Positions 24,931 through 33,559 of a stretch of DNA of 44,220 nucleotides are shown here, piece after piece (position 1 is the first letter of the stretch; the number at the start of each line of letters is the position of its first letter). The position numbers and the translations under genes are program-made. The DNA lies in contig JABGXP010000011.1 of NCBI GenBank assembly GCA_018675685.1, forward strand, positions 1 to 44,220. Direction: 5' to 3'. Below the pieces are notes generated by a model. That model worked only from the letters and a program-made list of their open reading frames with translations. It did no database searches and was not told the DNA's origin. The stretch is from a bacterium. GTDB taxonomy: Bacteria; Patescibacteriota; Minisyncoccia; Moranbacterales; DUUL01.

Positions 24931-25245
24931 ATGGCTTTAGAATTTAACGATGCAAACTTTGAAGAAGAGGTTTTGAAAAGTGATAAACCAGTTTTGGTGG
25001 ATTTTTGGGCTCCTTGGTGTGGACCTTGTCAAATGATGGGACCTGTGATTGATGAAACTGCCAAAGAAGTCGAGGAAACAGCAAAGGTGGGGAAATTGAA
25101 TGTTGATGAAAATAGCGAGACAGCTCAAAAATACGGGGTGATGTCAATTCCAACATTGATTATTTTCAAAGGTGGCAAAAATGTAAAGCAACTCGTAGGA
25201 GCTCAATCAAAAGAAGTTCTTGTTGAAGAAATGAAAAAGGCGTAG
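24931..25245 (+). CDS. trxA: Thioredoxin
   Basis: A 104-residue disulfide reductase with the standard fold: active site WAPWCGPCQ (Cys30, Cys33), cis-Pro in [11 protein letters not shown], and the C-terminal [11 protein letters not shown] helix. Normal length. It is adjacent to trxB, its likely electron donor, 12 bases downstream. No SD, only an A-run before the ATG. Confidence 0.97.
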   Translation: MALEFNDANFEEEVLKSDKPVLVDFWAPWCGPCQMMGPVIDETAKEVEETAKVGKLNVDENSETAQKYGVMSIPTLIIFKGGKNVKQLVGAQSKEVLVEEMKKA

Positions 25246-25257
25246 TTTTAATAAAAA

Positions 25258-26184
25258 ATGACAAAAGATAATATGAAAGACCTTATTATTCTAGGTGCTG
25301 GGCCAGCTGGATTAGGAGCATCTATTTATGCTTCCAGATATAAAATTGACCACATGCTTATTGGTAAAGAAGCTGGAGGGTACTTGAACGAGATCCATAA
25401 AATAGAAAACTATTTAGGATTTGAATCAATCACTGGGATGGAGCTAGGTTTAAAGATGCGCTCTCATGTTGAAGGCTTAGGCATCGAACTTCAGCAAGAG
25501 GTTGCTGAAAAAATTGAAGTGGTAGACGGTGGGTTCAAGGTCATAACAGACAAAGGTGAGCACGAAGCAAAGAAGATTTTATATGCAATCGGAACTTCAG
25601 CTAGGAAACTTGATATTGAAGGAGAGGAGAAATTCATGGGAAAAGGTGTCTCGTATTGTGCAACTTGTGACGGGCCATTCTTTAGAAATAAAAAAATCAT
25701 AGTAGTCGGTGGAGGAAACTCTGCTGCAATGGCAGCATTAATGCTCGCTGAATATGCTGAAAAGGTGACTCTTGTTTACAGAGGACCAGAACTAAGTTGT
25801 CTGCCAAGTTATTCAGATAGTTTAAAGGATAACGACAAAATAAAAATTGAGTACAGTAAAAATATAGTGCGAATCGAAGGGGAGAATGTTGTTGAAAAAG
25901 TAATTTTACAAGATCATGAAAAAGAGGAGAGCGAAGTTGAGGCTGACGGGGTTTTTATCGAAATCGGTTCTTTGCCAAACCAAGAAATGTTAGTTTCATT
26001 AGGAGTTGAAATGGATGAACAAGGTTTTGTAAGAACCAGTGCGAATCAATCCACTAGCGTTGAAGGGATCTATGCAGCTGGCGATATCACAACAAATTCA
26101 AATGGATTCAGACAAGTTATTACAGCTGCTGCTGAAGGCGCAGTTGCCACCCTTGAGATCTTTAGAAAATTAAAAGAAAAGTAA
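25258..26184 (+). CDS. trxB: Thioredoxin reductase
   Basis: A low-molecular-weight flavoenzyme that reduces thioredoxin. Of 308 residues: FAD-binding LGAGPAGLGASIYASR at the N-terminus, redox pair CATC (Cys134, Cys137), the second nucleotide-binding GGGNSAAMAALMLAEY motif near 153, and the FAD-closing IYAAGDITT near 278. An ATG five codons in (25273) is an alternative start and would place the first beta strand at the N-terminus. The HRRxxxR-type NADPH phosphate motif is not obvious, so cofactor preference is uncertain. Confidence 0.94.
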   Translation: MTKDNMKDLIILGAGPAGLGASIYASRYKIDHMLIGKEAGGYLNEIHKIENYLGFESITGMELGLKMRSHVEGLGIELQQEVAEKIEVVDGGFKVITDKGEHEAKKILYAIGTSARKLDIEGEEKFMGKGVSYCATCDGPFFRNKKIIVVGGGNSAAMAALMLAEYAEKVTLVYRGPELSCLPSYSDSLKDNDKIKIEYSKNIVRIEGENVVEKVILQDHEKEESEVEADGVFIEIGSLPNQEMLVSLGVEMDEQGFVRTSANQSTSVEGIYAAGDITTNSNGFRQVITAAAEGAVATLEIFRKLKEK

Positions 26185-26185
26185 A

Positions 26186-27334
26186 ATGGAAATGGATAAT
26201 TTAGGCAAGGAAGGAAAGAGGGGAGTAATAGAAGTTGTCTCAAAAGAAAAAATTACCAAGGAGAACTTAGCTCAGATTTATACCCCAGGAGTTGCAATGT
26301 TGGTAAAAAAAGTCATGGACAATGAAGAAGCCGTGTATGACTGTACTTGGAAGGGCAACGCAGTTGCTGTTGTTAGCGATGGAAGTGCAATTTTAGGATT
26401 GGGTAATCAAGGACCAAAGGCAGCACTCCCTGTAATGGAAGCAAAGGCCGCTTTATTTAAAGAGCTTGCAGGTGTTAATGCGGTGCCAATTGTGCTTGAT
26501 ACCCAAGATACAGAAGAAATAGTTTCAATTGTGAAAGCAATCTCTCCTGGTTTTGGAGGAATCAACCTTGAAGATATTTCAGCGCCAAGGTGTTTTGAGA
26601 TTTCTAGAAAACTAGAAAAAGAACTGGATATTCCGGTTTTCCATGATGACCAATATGGAACAGCAATTGTTGTTTTGGCCGGACTAATAAATGCTGCAAA
26701 AATTGTCAAAAAGGACTTAAAAAAACTAGAGATTAGAATTTCTGGTGCAGGTGCTGCAGGACTTGCTATCGCAGACTTACTTTTAGAAGAGGGGTGCAAT
26801 GAAATTACTTTGTTTGACTCCAAGGGTGCAATTTATGAAGGAAGAACTGATTTAAACCAAGAAAAAAAGAAAATTGCAAAAATTACAAATAAGACTAGTT
26901 TCAAAGGAACTTTGCAGGAGTCTTTGTATAAAGCAGATGTTTTCATTGGTGTTTCAGCAAAAAATCTACTTACTGCAGACGACATAAGAGGGATGAACGA
27001 AGATGCAATTGTTTTTGCTTTAGCCAATCCAGAACCAGAGATTTTACCGAAAGAAGCTCTTAGGGCAGACAATATTGGAATAATCGCAACTGGAAGATCA
27101 GATTTTTCAAATCAAATTAATAACGCTTTAGTTTTCCCTGGAATTTTTAAAGGTGCTTTACAAAATAGGACAGTGGAAATTACAAATAAGATAAAAATTG
27201 AGATAGCAAAAGCGCTAGCAAACTTAATTAAACAGCCGACTAAAGATAGGATTATCTCCGATGTAGTGGACAAGGGAGTTGTACCAGCTATTGTAAATGT
27301 GTTTGAGAGATTTTATAAGGAGCATAAACAATAA
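26186..27334 (+). CDS. Malic enzyme (malate dehydrogenase, decarboxylating)
   Basis: Oxidatively decarboxylates malate to pyruvate. The 382-residue short bacterial form has catalytic Tyr in LAQIYTPGVA (near residue 31), Lys in MEAKAALFKELAG, metal ligands in NLEDISAPRCFEI and VFHDDQYGTAIV, and the Rossmann motif SGAGAAGLAIADLL near 187. The C-terminal substrate motif FALANPEPEI is present. The ATG follows the trxB stop by one base, so translation may be coupled. It would supply pyruvate and NAD(P)H, the latter useful to the thioredoxin pair. Confidence 0.93.
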   Translation: MEMDNLGKEGKRGVIEVVSKEKITKENLAQIYTPGVAMLVKKVMDNEEAVYDCTWKGNAVAVVSDGSAILGLGNQGPKAALPVMEAKAALFKELAGVNAVPIVLDTQDTEEIVSIVKAISPGFGGINLEDISAPRCFEISRKLEKELDIPVFHDDQYGTAIVVLAGLINAAKIVKKDLKKLEIRISGAGAAGLAIADLLLEEGCNEITLFDSKGAIYEGRTDLNQEKKKIAKITNKTSFKGTLQESLYKADVFIGVSAKNLLTADDIRGMNEDAIVFALANPEPEILPKEALRADNIGIIATGRSDFSNQINNALVFPGIFKGALQNRTVEITNKIKIEIAKALANLIKQPTKDRIISDVVDKGVVPAIVNVFERFYKEHKQ

Positions 27335-27341
27335 TGGTCTC

Positions 27342-27370
27342 TTGCCAATCACCACTTTTTTGTTTAAACT
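27342..27370 (+). promoter_or_regulatory. Probable promoter of rplI
   Basis: TTGCCA (27342-27347), a 17-base spacer and TAAACT (27365-27370), 45 bases before the ATG. Confidence 0.5.
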
Positions 27371-27414
27371 AGAAATAATAAAGTAGTAGCTAATTTGTAA
27401 AAAAGATAGAAGGT

Positions 27415-27846
27415 ATGAAATTGGTTTTACTTAAAGATGTTAAGGGAGTTGGGAAAGCTGGAGAAATAAAAAATGTTGTTGACGGCTATGCTAGAAATTT
27501 TTTAATCCCGAGAAAATTAGCTGAAGCAGCTACAAAAGGAAACATAAAACGTGTTGAAGAGAATACAAAAAAAGCAAAAAAGAGCGAGGAGGAAAGCTCA
27601 TCCAACAAGAAAGAGGCCGCAAAAAAGCTTGATGGGAAAAGAATTGTGATGGTCGCAAAAGTCCAAGACTCCTCAGAAAAATTATTCGGTTCAATCGATA
27701 AAAAACAAATTGCTGAAAAAATAAAAATTGAAGGGACAAGCATTCGTTTGAAAAAACCAATCAAGGAACTAGGGGAGTATTCATTGAAAGTTGATTTTGC
27801 CCCAGGAATTTCCGCAACTGTAATAATCGTGGTGGAAAAAGAATAG
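27415..27846 (+). CDS. rplI: Ribosomal protein bL9
   Basis: A 143-residue large-subunit protein. The N-terminal domain has the family signature ([36 protein letters not shown]). A long charged connecting helix covers about residues 45-75, and the C-terminal domain closes the protein ([14 protein letters not shown]...). Length is close to normal, with a slightly short linker. bL9 is missing from some Candidate Phyla Radiation lineages, so its presence narrows placement. A terminator follows. Confidence 0.96.
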   Translation: MKLVLLKDVKGVGKAGEIKNVVDGYARNFLIPRKLAEAATKGNIKRVEENTKKAKKSEEESSSNKKEAAKKLDGKRIVMVAKVQDSSEKLFGSIDKKQIAEKIKIEGTSIRLKKPIKELGEYSLKVDFAPGISATVIIVVEKE

Positions 27847-27859
27847 GGGAAATAAAAAT

Positions 27860-27887
27860 AGTCGCTACAGAGGGGAGCGACTTTTTG
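27860..27887 (+). terminator. Terminator after rplI
   Basis: agtcgct and agcgact pair around a 9-base loop, followed by five T. Confidence 0.8.
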
Positions 27888-27963
27888 TGTGAAAATCGAT
27901 GACATTCTTTAGTACCAGATGTGTGCAGGAAATATTTAATATAAAAGTTTAATTTATCTAAAA

Positions 27964-29619
27964 ATGGAGAACAAAAATTGGGCTAAGGATGCCAAATTCA
28001 TCTTTGTTTTCGGGGGTGTAATGAGCGGAATCGGAAAAGGAGTTTCAGCCTCTTCTATCGCTAAAATCATTCAAGCTAGGGGATATTCAGTGACTGCAGT
28101 TAAAATAGATCCCTATGTCAACGTGGATGCTGGAACAATGAATCCAACCGAACATGGTGAAACATTTGTTCTTTCCAGTGGACTGGAAACAGACCAAGAT
28201 ATGGGAAATTATGAAAGGTTTTTGAATGTAAAGCTTCCGCCGACTAATTACATGACAACGGGAAGTATTTACCAAAAAGTAATTGAGAGAGAAAGAAATT
28301 TAGAATACAAAGGAACCTGTGTGCAGATTATTCCACATGTGACCAATGAGGTTATTGAAACCTTAGAAAAAGCAGCTGAGAATAACAAAGCAGATTTTGT
28401 AATCATCGAGGTTGGAGGAACAACTGGTGATTATGAAAACATGCTTTTCACTGAAGCTGCTAGGTTATTAAAACTTCAGCGTGATGAAAATAGTGTATTG
28501 TATGTGACAATTACCTACGTTCCGTATCCTGAAAAAACAGGAGAGATGAAAACAAAACCAACCCAGCAAGCAATTCGTTCTTTGAATTCAGCGGGAATTC
28601 AAACTGACATAATCATTGCTCGAAGTTCAGTACCAATCGATAAAAAAAGGAAAGAAAAAATTGCGCTTTTTTGTAATATTAAAGAAGGGGCAGTGATTTC
28701 TGCCCCTGATATTGAGTCAATTTATGATGTGCCATTAAATTTTGAAAAAGATAATTTAAGTGAACTAATCTTGCAAAAATTGGGAATAGAAGCCAAGAAA
28801 AGCGATCTTAGCGACTGGGAGGAGTTTATCAGAAAGATGAGGAATGCTACAGAAGAGATAAAAATTGGAATCGTTGGAAAATATTTCGGAACAGGGGAGT
28901 GTGTTTTGTCTGATGCATATATCTCAGTAATTGAAGCAGTGAAACACGCAGCAATTGCCGAAGGGAGGAAAGCAAAGATAGAATGGCTAAGTGCTGAGGA
29001 ATATGAACAACATCCCGAAAAATTAGAAAAATTACGTGATTATGCTGGAATTATCGTCCCAGGAGGATTTGGAGAAAGAGGGATTGAAGGAAAAATTGCC
29101 ACAATTAAGTTTGTGCGAGAGAATAAAATTCCATATCTCGGACTTTGCTACGGAATGCAACTCTTAGTTGTTGAGTACGCCAGAAATGTTCTAGGGCTTC
29201 TAGATGCAAACACAGTTGAGATTGACTCAAAAACATTATCTCCAATTATTGATATTATGCCAGATCAAAAAAATAATATTACAAATGGAAATTACGGAGC
29301 GACTATGAGATTGGGCGACTATCCTTGTAAGATTAAAGAAGGAACCCTTGCGTTTGAGGCATACGGAGAGACAATGATCAAAGAGAGACATAGACATCGT
29401 TATGAAGTTAATCCTGCTTACATCGAACGTTTGGAGGAAGCTGGTTTAATTTTCTCAGGAGTCTCTCCGAACGGAACTTTAATGGAAATCGCTGAGCTTC
29501 CAAAGGACCAACACCCTTGCATGTTCGGAAGTCAATTCCACCCAGAGTTGACGTCATCACCGTTACATCCAAGCCCAATGTTCTTGCAGTTTATTAAGAT
29601 TGCTAAAGAGAGGAATTAA
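27964..29619 (+). CDS. pyrG: CTP synthase
   Basis: Makes CTP from UTP with glutamine. Residues 1-275 are the synthetase domain: P-loop GGVMSGIGKGVSASS, then VKIDPYVNVDAGTMNPTEHGE. Residues ~290-551 are the class I glutaminase domain with the nucleophile in GLCYGMQLLV (normally GICLG) and the His-Glu pair in SQFHPELTSSP. The usual EVFVLDDGxETDLDLGHYERF segment reads TFVLSSGLETDQDMGNYERF, so the LDDG acidic residues are replaced. It lies between two terminators and is probably monocistronic. Confidence 0.96.
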   Translation: MENKNWAKDAKFIFVFGGVMSGIGKGVSASSIAKIIQARGYSVTAVKIDPYVNVDAGTMNPTEHGETFVLSSGLETDQDMGNYERFLNVKLPPTNYMTTGSIYQKVIERERNLEYKGTCVQIIPHVTNEVIETLEKAAENNKADFVIIEVGGTTGDYENMLFTEAARLLKLQRDENSVLYVTITYVPYPEKTGEMKTKPTQQAIRSLNSAGIQTDIIIARSSVPIDKKRKEKIALFCNIKEGAVISAPDIESIYDVPLNFEKDNLSELILQKLGIEAKKSDLSDWEEFIRKMRNATEEIKIGIVGKYFGTGECVLSDAYISVIEAVKHAAIAEGRKAKIEWLSAEEYEQHPEKLEKLRDYAGIIVPGGFGERGIEGKIATIKFVRENKIPYLGLCYGMQLLVVEYARNVLGLLDANTVEIDSKTLSPIIDIMPDQKNNITNGNYGATMRLGDYPCKIKEGTLAFEAYGETMIKERHRHRYEVNPAYIERLEEAGLIFSGVSPNGTLMEIAELPKDQHPCMFGSQFHPELTSSPLHPSPMFLQFIKIAKERN

Positions 29620-29646
29620 ACTGCAGTTAGTTTTGATAAGGTAAAT

Positions 29647-29684
29647 AAATAAAAACAGTTATCAATTGATAACTGTTTTTATTT
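29647..29684. terminator. Bidirectional terminator between pyrG and the DUF3048 gene
   Basis: A perfect palindrome, aaataaaaacagttatcaa and its complement, lies between converging genes with A and T runs in the arms. Confidence 0.9.
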
Positions 29685-29702
29685 AAAGCTTTTTTCTTGT
29701 AT

Positions 29703-30950
29703 TTAACCTGCCATTTCTTCCTCAACTTCTTTTTTTGCAGCTTCTAATTCTTTCTCTGCTGCTCTCTCGGCACTTTCTTCGTAACTTGTTTTTTGATCAT
29801 GTCCAAGCACATGCATCCAAATTTGTCCAGGAACAAAGTGAATTTCTTCACCGCTTGCGTCAAAGAATTCAAACTGATTTGCGAGCCCTTTTGCTCTCTT
29901 CCAAGTGCCTACAATCTCTTCACCATTCAAGAAGAACTTTGCTTCGCCTTCAAATTTTGTGTCGAACCATGGATCACCAAGTTGCATGTTTGGATAACCA
30001 CCACTGTCATTAAGACTGTGTGTGTCGTCTACACCTTCCCATGGATCCTCCAAGCCTTGCCCTTTGTAATCAGTTTCGAGTAGCCAAGTATCCTTCTTAG
30101 TAACAATCGTGATTAAATTCTTGGGAGCATATTGTTTTCCTGTGGCATAATCAATGTCTTTATGTCCACCAATCGAGCGAAGATATGAATTTGTTGCTTT
30201 GTCATAGAGATATTCAGCGCCGATGCTTCTGCTTCCGAATTTCACTCGCAATCTTCCATATTCTGGCCTTTGATCCAAAGGAAGATCTCCTTGATGAGAA
30301 TATCCCCTCAAAGTTGTCTCTTTTCGATATCCAACTTGTTCAGCTTTCTCAATGAGCTTTGAGATGCTTGTGGATGCCTTGATCATGTTGTTGGCTGGAA
30401 TGTCTTGCCTTCGGAAACAAGTTACTCCATCAGAACCACTTGGAGCAACTTCGCCGTTACAATCAATATGATCAACGAGACCTCTTTTTAAGACACCCTT
30501 TGCAATACTTGAGCCTCCCCAAGGAACAAAGATAGCATCTAAAGAACCTGCAATTGAAATATTATCGACTCTTCCAGAACGCATTGGACCAACAACTTCC
30601 GGAGTGTTGCATTGAAAGACACCCATCAGTCGGGGATCTCCATGAACTGCCCGATGTGGCATCTCAAGAACAAAATCTGCCAAAGAAAGATTTGAGAACC
30701 ATTCTCTAGCGGCTGCATCTCCCGAGTACATAACAGCGAAAGGTCGCATCTTATTATTTTCACATGCAAGTCCTGTAATAGGGGAGGCATTTTCAGGGGT
30801 AGTGTATGGAATAAACTCTGCCTTGGAAATTTCTTGTTTTTCAGGAGGTCTAAGTTCCACAGGAACAGCTTCTTTTTTGAAGAAACTGAAGAGAATTACA
30901 ACCATAACAATAGCAATTGGAATTGCTATAAGTGTTTTTTTCTTTCCCAT
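29703..30950 (-). CDS. DUF3048 family membrane-anchored protein
   Basis: A single N-terminal TM (residues 5-24, TLIAIPIAIVMVVILFSFF) anchors an extracellular domain matching the DUF3048/YerB family: SPITGLACENNKMRPFAVMY (near 57), LSLADFVLEMPHRAVH, and VGPMRSGRVDNISIA (near 120). The second half (residues ~280-390) carries the family C-terminal domain with FVPGQIWMHVLG, and a highly charged helical tail (ESAERAAEKELEAAKKEVEEE) ends the protein. The molecular function of DUF3048 is not established; a cell-envelope role is likely from topology. No Cys suitable for a lipobox. Confidence 0.85.
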   Translation of the reverse strand: MGKKKTLIAIPIAIVMVVILFSFFKKEAVPVELRPPEKQEISKAEFIPYTTPENASPITGLACENNKMRPFAVMYSGDAAAREWFSNLSLADFVLEMPHRAVHGDPRLMGVFQCNTPEVVGPMRSGRVDNISIAGSLDAIFVPWGGSSIAKGVLKRGLVDHIDCNGEVAPSGSDGVTCFRRQDIPANNMIKASTSISKLIEKAEQVGYRKETTLRGYSHQGDLPLDQRPEYGRLRVKFGSRSIGAEYLYDKATNSYLRSIGGHKDIDYATGKQYAPKNLITIVTKKDTWLLETDYKGQGLEDPWEGVDDTHSLNDSGGYPNMQLGDPWFDTKFEGEAKFFLNGEEIVGTWKRAKGLANQFEFFDASGEEIHFVPGQIWMHVLGHDQKTSYEESAERAAEKELEAAKKEVEEEMAG

Positions 30951-31000
30951 TCTAAAATTTTATTATTTGTTAAAAACTAGCATTTATTTAATACGCATTA

Positions 31001-31029
31001 AGTATAGAATATTTTTCAAAAAAAGTCAT
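31001..31029 (-). promoter_or_regulatory. Probable promoter of the DUF3048 gene, with nearby inverted repeat
   Basis: On the minus strand, ATGACT (31029-31024), a 17-base spacer and TATACT (31006-31001). An inverted repeat aatattg-N8-caatatt (31048-31069) lies upstream and could be an operator. Confidence 0.5.
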
Positions 31030-31104
31030 TTCTCTTGATGCCTCTTGAATATTGTCCAACAGCAATATTGTTAAGTGAGCTAAAGGTGAAAGAGAAATAG
31101 AAAC

Positions 31105-31139
31105 ATAAAAACACCTTGAGTAAATCAAGGTGTTTTTAT
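31105..31139. terminator. Terminator after the sortase gene
   Basis: ataaaaacaccttga and tcaaggtgtttttat form a 15-bp stem with a 5-base loop, with A/T tracts in the arms; 37 bases past the sortase stop on the minus strand. Confidence 0.88.
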
Positions 31140-31175
31140 ATCTCACAGAGCAATGGAGCGCAGCTCGTTAATCCA

Positions 31176-32189
31176 TTATTCTTTTTCTAGCGTTGCTCTT
31201 ATAACCAACCTCTTCCAAGTTGTATTAAGAGGCCAACAAGTCACCAAGGTGACCACGGGTTCTTCACTACTTTCAAAAATTGAAGGATCATCAGCTTTAA
31301 CAACATCTTTGTTTTTAATGACAAAGTTGTGTTCAAAGGATTTCCCGTTTCGCTGGGTTGTTTTTATTGTAATCTTATCACCGAGCTCTAAGTTGTTTAT
31401 TTTTTTAAAAATATGATTATATTCACCTTTCGCCCAAAGATAGTTACTGGAGTGTCCAGAAATAACAGTATTTCCATTTTGCGTGGGAACCCCAGTTGCT
31501 GGGAGTCTTACTACACCCTCTTCTAGATCTTTAAGCAATTCTTTGTCATCAAGACTTTTTGACCAAACAATTGGTGCATCGACGTCAATTTTCTGGATTG
31601 AAAGTGAAAAGTTTGGTCGGACGTCACCGGCAGCTGTTGGATCATAGCCATTTTTAATCTCTTGCGCATCACTAAAACTATCTCCATCGGAGTCTTTCTT
31701 GAAAGGGTCTGTATGATGTGCAAATTCTAAATAATTGGGTAGCATGTCCTGATCCTGATCCTTGTCCCGATCATTTTCTTTGATACTTAGACCAACTTCT
31801 GTTTCCCAGAAATCTGGCAATCCGTCTTGATCTGTATCAAGCTTTCCCTCACCAATTGGATTATAGCCATCACGAACCTCTTTTCCGTCTCCATATCCAT
31901 CACCATCTGTATCTGGATTTAAGGGATTTGTGGAATTTTCATATTCAGCTAGTAAAGTCAGCCCATCATCGTCAACATCAGACTCTGTTTCTGATTCATT
32001 TTCCAAATCAATTGAGTATCGTTTGAGCCAAGATGTTGGAATCTCACTTTTTTGTCCAAAAGTATTATCACAAATAGAACGAAAGGTTCCGCTAAAAGTA
32101 CCTTTAAAATCAAAATTCAAAAGATAGAAAACAAAAACAGACAGAATGACTAGAGCGATAATGCTAAGAGTTTTTTTCATTATTTTCAT
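31176..32189 (-). CDS. Sortase with N-terminal calcium-binding (thrombospondin type 3-like) repeats
   Basis: The 337-residue protein starts with a membrane anchor (residues 4-26). About residues 68-195 hold repeated acidic motifs of the type DxDxDGLxDxxE (DVDDDGLTLLAEYENSTNPLNPDTDGDGYGD; DTDQDGLPDFWE; DSDGDSFSDAQE), as in calcium-binding TSP3/dockerin-like modules. Residues ~198-337 are a sortase domain with the catalytic triad His246 (VISGHSS), Cys318 (TLVTCWP) and Arg327 (KRLVIRA). It follows the SdrD-like surface protein gene with its sorting-type tail, which is its likely substrate. Calcium-dependent stability or spacing of the enzyme across the wall is an inference. Repeat-sortase fusions of this kind are unusual. 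Confidence 0.9.
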   Translation of the reverse strand: MKIMKKTLSIIALVILSVFVFYLLNFDFKGTFSGTFRSICDNTFGQKSEIPTSWLKRYSIDLENESETESDVDDDGLTLLAEYENSTNPLNPDTDGDGYGDGKEVRDGYNPIGEGKLDTDQDGLPDFWETEVGLSIKENDRDKDQDQDMLPNYLEFAHHTDPFKKDSDGDSFSDAQEIKNGYDPTAAGDVRPNFSLSIQKIDVDAPIVWSKSLDDKELLKDLEEGVVRLPATGVPTQNGNTVISGHSSNYLWAKGEYNHIFKKINNLELGDKITIKTTQRNGKSFEHNFVIKNKDVVKADDPSIFESSEEPVVTLVTCWPLNTTWKRLVIRATLEKE

Positions 32190-32204
32190 TTAATATTTTT
32201 AAAG

Positions 32205-32240
32205 AATCTGCAGACCACCAATTAAAGCAATCCGCAGATT
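32205..32240 (-). terminator. Intercistronic hairpin between the surface protein and sortase genes
   Basis: On the minus strand, AATCTGCGGA pairs with TCTGCAGATT (one G-U) around a 16-base loop, followed by a weak CTTTAAAAATATT tract and then the sortase ATG. It could be a leaky terminator that keeps sortase below substrate level, or an RNA-processing site. Confidence 0.55.
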
Positions 32241-32269
32241 AGTTAAGTAAGATTTTCGCTAAACTAAAT

Positions 32270-32959
32270 CTAGTAAAGAACCTTTTTAAATTGTTTCAAA
32301 GTTCTTATTGATAGAAGTGAGACTATTCCCGCTACGAAAACTGCAAGTATTCCAGATCCAGTTGCTGGGGTGCTTCGATTAATATAACCAAAATCAGCTT
32401 TTGTATGATCATCATTATCTCCATCTAGATATACCTTTGCTTTGTTGTTAGGCTTTCCATCAGGATCATATACTTGTGTATATCCAGCGACATCACGTCC
32501 TTTAACATAAACTTTATAATCTCCTTCACAAAGATCATCAAATTCATATTTTCCACTTTTGTTTGTGTGAGTTGTTAGTTCTTCATCATCATCGTTATCC
32601 CATCTGTAATCTTCACCAGCCCATTTAAGTGTAATTTTTACATCATCAAGGCCTTTTTCTTCACCGTCTTTAACTCCGTTTTCATTTGCGTCATTCCAAA
32701 CAAGGTTTCCGATTGAACCACTACATTTCGATTTTTTTCTTGATTTTGGCTCAGGTTCAACTTCTGGCTCAGGCTCTGTTGGCTCTGGTTCAGTTGGTTC
32801 AGGTTCCGTTGGTTCCTTGCAAGTTTCGCAGATAAACTCATCAAATTGAGTTTCTTTATCTTTAGACCACTCTTCATATGAAGTGGCAGATGTTTCTTGA
32901 ACAGCAAAAAACGCACTTAGGATGATTGCAACGCAAGCTAGGATAATAACTTTTTTCAT
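32270..32959 (-). CDS. Secreted SdrD B-like surface protein with C-terminal sorting-type signal
   Basis: I chose the ATG at 32959 (229 aa), which begins a classic signal peptide (MKKVIILACVAIILSAFFA, probable cut after ETSA); the longer ORF-track start adds 25 residues before it and lies over the promoter-proximal leader. A Cys pair (CETC, near residue 44) is followed by a Pro-Glu wall-spanning repeat (EPTEPEPTEPEP) and a basic patch. One SD-repeat B/SdrD-type beta-sandwich domain follows (IGNLVWNDANENGVKDGEE... to YIN), with acidic calcium-type loops. The tail STPATGSG, a hydrophobic segment and KQFKKVLY is a sorting signal with Thr in place of the usual Leu. The adjacent sortase supports anchoring to the wall. 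Confidence 0.88.
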   Translation of the reverse strand: MKKVIILACVAIILSAFFAVQETSATSYEEWSKDKETQFDEFICETCKEPTEPEPTEPEPTEPEPEVEPEPKSRKKSKCSGSIGNLVWNDANENGVKDGEEKGLDDVKITLKWAGEDYRWDNDDDEELTTHTNKSGKYEFDDLCEGDYKVYVKGRDVAGYTQVYDPDGKPNNKAKVYLDGDNDDHTKADFGYINRSTPATGSGILAVFVAGIVSLLSIRTLKQFKKVLY

Positions 32960-33024
32960 AATACTTTTGATAAACTGATTAGTTTTCTTGCCCTTTATTC
33001 TTAAGTTGATTAAGACAATGTTGA

Positions 33025-33053
33025 ACCTTAGCACATCAGGACTAATTTGTCAA
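33025..33053 (-). promoter_or_regulatory. Promoter of the surface protein-sortase pair
   Basis: On the minus strand, TTGACA (33053-33048), a 17-base spacer and TAAGGT (33030-33025) with extended TGc. Confidence 0.75.
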
Positions 33054-33056
33054 GCA

Positions 33057-33080
33057 TATTTGCCTTAGCTTAGGCAAATA
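33057..33080. promoter_or_regulatory. Palindrome just upstream of the surface-protein promoter
   Basis: tatttgcct and aggcaaata are perfect 9-base inverted repeats around tagctt, ending 3 bases from the -35 hexamer. The position fits a regulator binding site; there is no T-run to make it a terminator. Confidence 0.55.
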
Positions 33081-33108
33081 ATTCTCAATAAGATGAAAAA
33101 TTTGTAAA

Positions 33109-33138
33109 ATAAAAACCCCTCTTGAAAGGGGTTTTTAT
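33109..33138 (-). terminator. Terminator after rpmA
   Basis: aaaaacccct and aggggttttt form a 10-bp stem, with T-run on the minus strand, 20 bases past the rpmA stop. Confidence 0.88.
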
Positions 33139-33155
33139 AAATAGATCTCCAAGGT

Positions 33156-33437
33156 CTATTTTGATTCTTCTATTTCGATAAACTTCACTTTTCTGATTTT
33201 TCCAGTAAAAAGCTGAATTCTCTTTGTTGCAAAGGCAACAATACCATCTTTTAGTGAAATAATCGTGTCGTCCTTAGTTTGTTTAGTGTTTTTTCCTGCT
33301 CGGAATTTTGAACCACGTTGTCGAATAAGAATTTCTCCTGTTCTAACTACCTGACCCCCAAACCTCTTCACGCCTAGATACTTTGGCCTGGAATCACGGT
33401 TATTATTGGTAGAACCACCGGCTTTACGATGTGCCAT
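33156..33437 (-). CDS. rpmA: Ribosomal protein bL27
   Basis: A 93-residue large-subunit protein near the peptidyl transferase centre. The N-terminus [16 protein letters not shown] is the mature form, without the cleaved extension seen in Firmicutes and Staphylococcus. The core [24 protein letters not shown] is clear. Length is normal. No rplU is adjacent, unlike the common arrangement. The ATG has no SD. Confidence 0.97.
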   Translation of the reverse strand: MAHRKAGGSTNNNRDSRPKYLGVKRFGGQVVRTGEILIRQRGSKFRAGKNTKQTKDDTIISLKDGIVAFATKRIQLFTGKIRKVKFIEIEESK

Positions 33438-33489
33438 ATTTTTAAACTTTATTCAAATATCACACTAGGTAGGCACGACATTCGTTTAA

Positions 33490-33498
33490 TGTTATAAT
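33490..33498 (+). promoter_or_regulatory. Extended -10 promoter of the 141-aa anchored protein
   Basis: tgttataat: extended TGt and TATAAT, about 60 bases before the ATG at 33560; no clear -35. Confidence 0.55.
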
Positions 33499-33559
33499 TC
33501 ACTTAAACAGAAGGATATTTCTTATTAAGTATTTTCCATTATAAATACAAAAAAACATT

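Noticed and set aside
32740-32820. Repeat array, considered as CRISPR or satellite
   Set aside because: The periodicity is the Pro-Glu codon repeat of the surface protein; there are no spacers. No CRISPR array was seen anywhere in the window.
32960-33034. 25-residue extension of the surface protein
   Set aside because: It would bury the signal peptide and begins next to the promoter; the ATG at 32959 gives a classic signal sequence.
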